NCBI RefSeq assembly: GCF_964355755.1
Contig: NC_092679.1
Span: 4,340,001-4,404,000, forward strand
Direction of reading: 5' to 3'
Length of the DNA: 64,000 nt
DNA from: Antedon mediterranea
Taxonomy: Eukaryota > Echinodermata > Crinoidea > Comatulida > Antedonidae
The position numbers and the translations under genes were made by a program. The notes below the pieces were generated by a model, which ran no database searches, was not told where the DNA came from, and saw only the letters and a list, made by a program, of their open reading frames with translations. Below are positions 52,595-64,000 of this stretch, piece after piece. The first letter of the stretch is position 1; the number at the start of each line of letters is the position of its first letter.

Positions 52595-53115
52595 TTTTAA
52601 ATAATGTTCTTAAAGAAACTCATGATCTATTTTAAAAATAGTGTTCTTGAAGAAACCAGGAATCTATTTTTAAAATAGTGTTCTTGAAGAAACTCGTAAT
52701 CTATTTTTAAAGTAGTGTTCTTGAAGAAACCAGGGACCTATTTCTAAAATAGTGTTCTTGAAGAAACTCGTGATCTTTTTTTAAAATAGTGTTCTTGAAG
52801 AAACCAGGGATCTATTTTTAAAATTGTGTTCTTGAAGAAACCAGGAAACTATTTCTAAAATAGTGTTCTTGAAGAAACCAGGGATCTATTTATAAAATAG
52901 TGTTCTTGAAGAAACCAGGGACCTATTTATAAAATAGTGTTCTTGAAGAAACCAGGGACCTATTTATAAAATAGTGTTCTTGAAGAAACCAGGGATCTAC
53001 TGTATTTTTAAAATAGTGTTCTTGAAGAAACTTGTGATCTTTTTTAAAATAGTGTTCTTGAAGAAACCAGGGATCTATTTCTAAAATGGTGTTCTTGAAG
53101 AAGTTAGTGACCTAT
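52595..53115. repeat. 37-bp tandem repeat, about 14 units
   Basis: The unit TGTTCTTGAAGAAACCAGGG followed by ATCTATTTTTAAAATAG is repeated head to tail. Two sub-types alternate in places: AAACCAGGGA(T/C)CTATTT and AAACTCGTGATC. Decayed units extend upstream to about 52450. It lies about 1.3 kb past the LBR stop. Confidence 0.92.
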
Positions 53116-56100
53116 TTTAGAAATACAATGGTGTGATCTTGGATAAAGCCAGTGTTTTAAAACTGTCTGTTTAATATTGAAGTAACATTTATAAAAACAC
53201 TATCTGCAGATTAATATTTTATTACAATTCAACTACGTACTGAATTCATGTGTGTTATACAAATCTGTTGAAAGTAGTTTTAGAAAGTGTGGAATAAACG
53301 ACAATACAAGATATTGGTAAATATCATTTAATAATAATCTAAATATGTACATGTTGTGTGAGCTTTTCGAATTTTCAAAATAAATGATTTGGAGTAAAAT
53401 TAATGCTTTATTGCTTAAATAATATTTTTTTATGTAACTTGTTTTTCAGTTTACCAATGAGTTATAATAGCGTGCGACCTCTATCTGCTATGCGCATATT
53501 TTCTGAATCATTATCAAATTATTATCATAACTAACTAATAACACAATTTCATCTTCATTACATTCATCATAATTAGAATCGCAATTTTATTTTTAATTCA
53601 TCCTACAGTACTTGTTTGACTATGTTCGATAATCAGTATTTACTAAAATAATAATTTAGTGACTATATTAACATGACAAAGCCAAAATATTATGTATATT
53701 AATTATGTCATAATATAAACGTGACTAAACTAATGATAATAACCAACCATTTATATCAAATCTATAACGCATATTAGCCAAAAAAGGAATTACCCAGGTT
53801 TTTCTATTCTTTGTCCGTTACAAGCATCGGAACCCCGTTGAAAAGACTCGAGTTATTTGAAGAGAGTGACGTAACTGGGTATCTATTGAATAGCCTGTTT
53901 AAGGATTATTTACCGAGGACAAATAAAGCTTTTTATATTGTAATGAGGTCTTTTCAAGCGTTTGTGAGTTGGATGTGCTCACCCACGGAACGCAGTGGAG
54001 TGGATTGATATATTTAATAAAGCTTCGTTGCTGAAAAAAATATAATACAGTTTTTTCATTTACTAATTACGCTAGTAAACAGACGGTGGATGCACTAATT
54101 ACGTACTAATATTACAATACATTCATTTGATGTTATGTATCTTCGGATTATTTTAATATTGTAAATACAACACCAGTCGGATATACCGTCATTTTTAAAA
54201 GGTTTGTTTAGTTTTGTTGTTTAGGCTTACGTTTTATTTTATATTTTATAAGGATAACAACCAAACGATTATCCGATTAATAGCAACTGGATGTTTTATT
54301 TCGAAGTCCCATACACTTTATTTTACCACTGCTCAAAATAATGCGAAATAATTATAAAGATTTAATTTCTTCATATATTCTAAGAAACGATTCTGTTTAT
54401 ATTTTATATATTTATTTCCGTTTGCCGGTTTTCTAATATTGTTTTATTTTCAGAATTTTCACAATCATTCATTTTATAATATTTTTTCATTTTCATAATA
54501 CTGTATCATTGCAAATTGTTAGTTATGTACTGTAACCTCTCTACAGTATTTTTAGTTATTCACTTCTAATTTTATCCATAGGATATCCTCATGTAGGCCT
54601 ATTTGTAACAATAATGTTTTGTGTGCGGTACCGTATATCCTATTGCATTATTTGGTTAACTATATTATATAGAAGAGGATAATAGTGTTTTTAATTCACG
54701 AGTGACTGAATTATATAGACTAGATGGTACGCTCGCTTCGCTCGCGTACCATCTAGGTCGTGCCCACAGATGGTTCTCGAATACACAGTAATTTCAGGGT
54801 AACAAATCTGGCGATTTCAAATGCACGTACCGCAGGACTATAATACATTGTCGTTTACAGAAACGAATAAGTAGACACAATGATTTATGTAGTCAACTAA
54901 AATTAGCACCCTGAGAATTACTTCCGAGAGAGAAACAAAATGAGTCAAAATTTTTTATTTGGACTCATTTAAACAAACCCAATTTGTGTTTTGTATGTAA
55001 CATTAAGGGTTGAGGGATGGGGGAAGAAGATAGGTACAAAGAGGAAACATTTTAAAATATATTCTTATCCACTCAGTAACGAAATATTGTTTTTAATGTT
55101 TTATAGGCCTATAAATAATATACCACTAAATACAGTAAAACATTTACGATTTAATACGGTACTTTGTTAAAACTCTCACTGTCATAGTCGATTGAAATAG
55201 TAAAGTACATGTAACGATACACCACTACGACGTTTATATATTTTTAAATTATTAATTAATACAAACGTTGAGAAGCAACTGTCAGTAATAACGTTTATTT
55301 ATTTGTATATTATATGTTTATAATCTAACAGTAGGGCCTACCCACACTCACAGTAATAAAGTTTATTTGTATATATTTTTATATTACATCTAACAGTACC
55401 AACACTCACAGTAAGAAATTTGCGATTCAAATTGCGATCAAAAGTTGTTAATACCTTAACAGTATTGTACATGCATTGCAATACTATTTATGTTTATTCT
55501 CCAAGGGGGCCCATAAATCTAAATCTATACCTGTATGGTTAAACCAAATAATTTGGAATGTTCCATTAATCACAAATCAATACATTTGTAAAAACGTATA
55601 TTAAATGTGACTGAATTATATAGATATATCAACCACTCTCAATACATGCATTCCCTCTTGTTGTGTAATGTAAAAATGGCCTTGCACATCAATACTATCT
55701 AGGTCCTAATCGATTATTACAAGCGATTGAAGTTTAAAAAATAAGCATACAGTTTGTATCTTAAATCGATTACTGTAATATTATTTATCGATTATTTTAT
55801 TGTTTAGGTCGCCAGAGCCCAGACAACATTTTTACCCGCGCGTACAAAAACCGTGCTATTTTCCTCAGCATTTGAACGCGCCCGTATCATAGATGTCACC
55901 GACGATCAAGTAGAGTTCATTTCAACATATCGATTCGATGAGGACCTTGATGATTGTAGGCCTACGAATACGAATCTCATTTTGTTTTTAATTTGAACGC
56001 AATGTCTAGACGGGATTACATTCTGTATTAGGCCTAATAGTTTATGTTAATAATACAATTAATTTCAAGACGGAAGCGCGAGTTTTATCCATTCGTTTTG

Positions 56101-56525
56101 TAACAATTGTATTTTGATGACAACAACCACAAAATATGTGAAGGAGTGTCAAACAATAAAGATATTCTGTGTGCCTTTGTATTAAAATCCTTTGTGAATT
56201 TGATAGGACAATATATTTTGGGGAACAGGCTTAGTTCGACCATGGCGACCTACAATATTGTCTGTATTACTCCTGTATGGTAATTGAAAATAGGTTACGT
56301 CAAATAAAATAATTGGGCGGAAGTCGTCACGGTCCTACTATACTATATCAGCTTTTGAGCGACGCACGTTTATCATTTACCTTTTTTCGTGGCGTCACTG
56401 ACAAACTATCCAAACGACAATCAAGCAACCCGTACCTAAATCCCATTCTCCTCTGCACCCCAGACCCTATGGTTTCCAGATAATTTACCTCCTGTATTTT
56501 AACTTTCAGGTCTTTTTTTTCCAAC
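53116..56525. other. Intergenic DNA between LBR and the EGF gene
   Basis: AT-rich. It contains a 12-bp-stem hairpin at about 54721-54755 (TAGATGGTACGC ... GCGTACCATCTA) and an open 62-codon stretch without Met at 55808, reported as a finding. The region 56230-56525 is less AT-rich and should contain the EGF-gene promoter and leader; no core element is certain. Confidence 0.45.
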
Positions 56526-63826
<7,301 letters not shown>

Positions 63827-64000
63827 GTAAGTAACTGATGTTCCATTATAATTTAATTTAATGTGATACAAGAATATCAAGTCAATATTTACTTTTTAGC
63901 TTATTATGTTTGATTAAAACGAGGAAATTAACAATTGACAAACAATGGCAACATTCACAGAAAACACATTAAAAACATTTTTTTTTTAAATTGCATTATG

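Noticed and set aside
53811-54008. 65-codon frame downstream of LBR
   Set aside because: No motif, no splice or family support; composition is like the flanking DNA.

Overview
The window is AT-rich eukaryotic DNA with short phase-consistent exons, GT-AG introns and many small inverted-repeat transposons. The recurring 'aggcctaggcct' words, the intron-rich genes and the deuterostome-like protein sequences suggest a marine invertebrate deuterostome, most likely an echinoderm. That organism call is inference. All four recognisable genes lie on the plus strand. No rRNA, intact tRNA, CRISPR or prokaryotic feature was seen.

Layout. (1) 76-1351: the last four exons of MLH3, a MutL-family mismatch-repair protein; its 5' part lies off the left edge. 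(2) 1352-12722: about 11 kb of intergenic DNA with several MITEs, including one with a perfect 8-bp target duplication. (3) 12723-39197: an Ena/VASP gene (ENAH-like). Ten common exons (25625-39197) encode EVH1, a Gln/Pro linker, a proline-rich core, G- and F-actin binding motifs and the tetramerisation coiled coil. Upstream lie four good and one weaker candidate alternative first coding exons (12723, 14367, 17699, 20319 and 22770). Each starts with its own ATG and ends in the same phase at a donor, so each can join the EVH1 exon in frame. They would give the protein five different N-termini, one of them a 277-residue disordered extension. (4) 39198-46073: intergenic. (5) 46074-51342: a complete lamin B receptor gene (LBR), 12 coding exons and 602 codons, with Tudor domain, RS linker and sterol-reductase membrane domain. 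(6) 51343-56525: intergenic, with a 37-bp tandem array. (7) 56526 to the right edge: the 5' part of a secreted or membrane multi-EGF protein, a signal-peptide exon followed by 18 one-EGF exons, all with phase-1 introns; the 3' end is off the window.

The genes do not form a pathway. MLH3 acts in meiotic and mismatch-repair nicking, Ena/VASP in actin elongation, LBR at the inner nuclear membrane and in sterol C-14 reduction, and the EGF protein outside the cell. The non-coding DNA is dominated by MITE families, tRNA-derived SINE pieces, one LINE 3' relic and several minisatellites. One MITE family carries a 21-bp internal repeat whose copy number differs from insertion to insertion (1, 2, 5 or 9 units).
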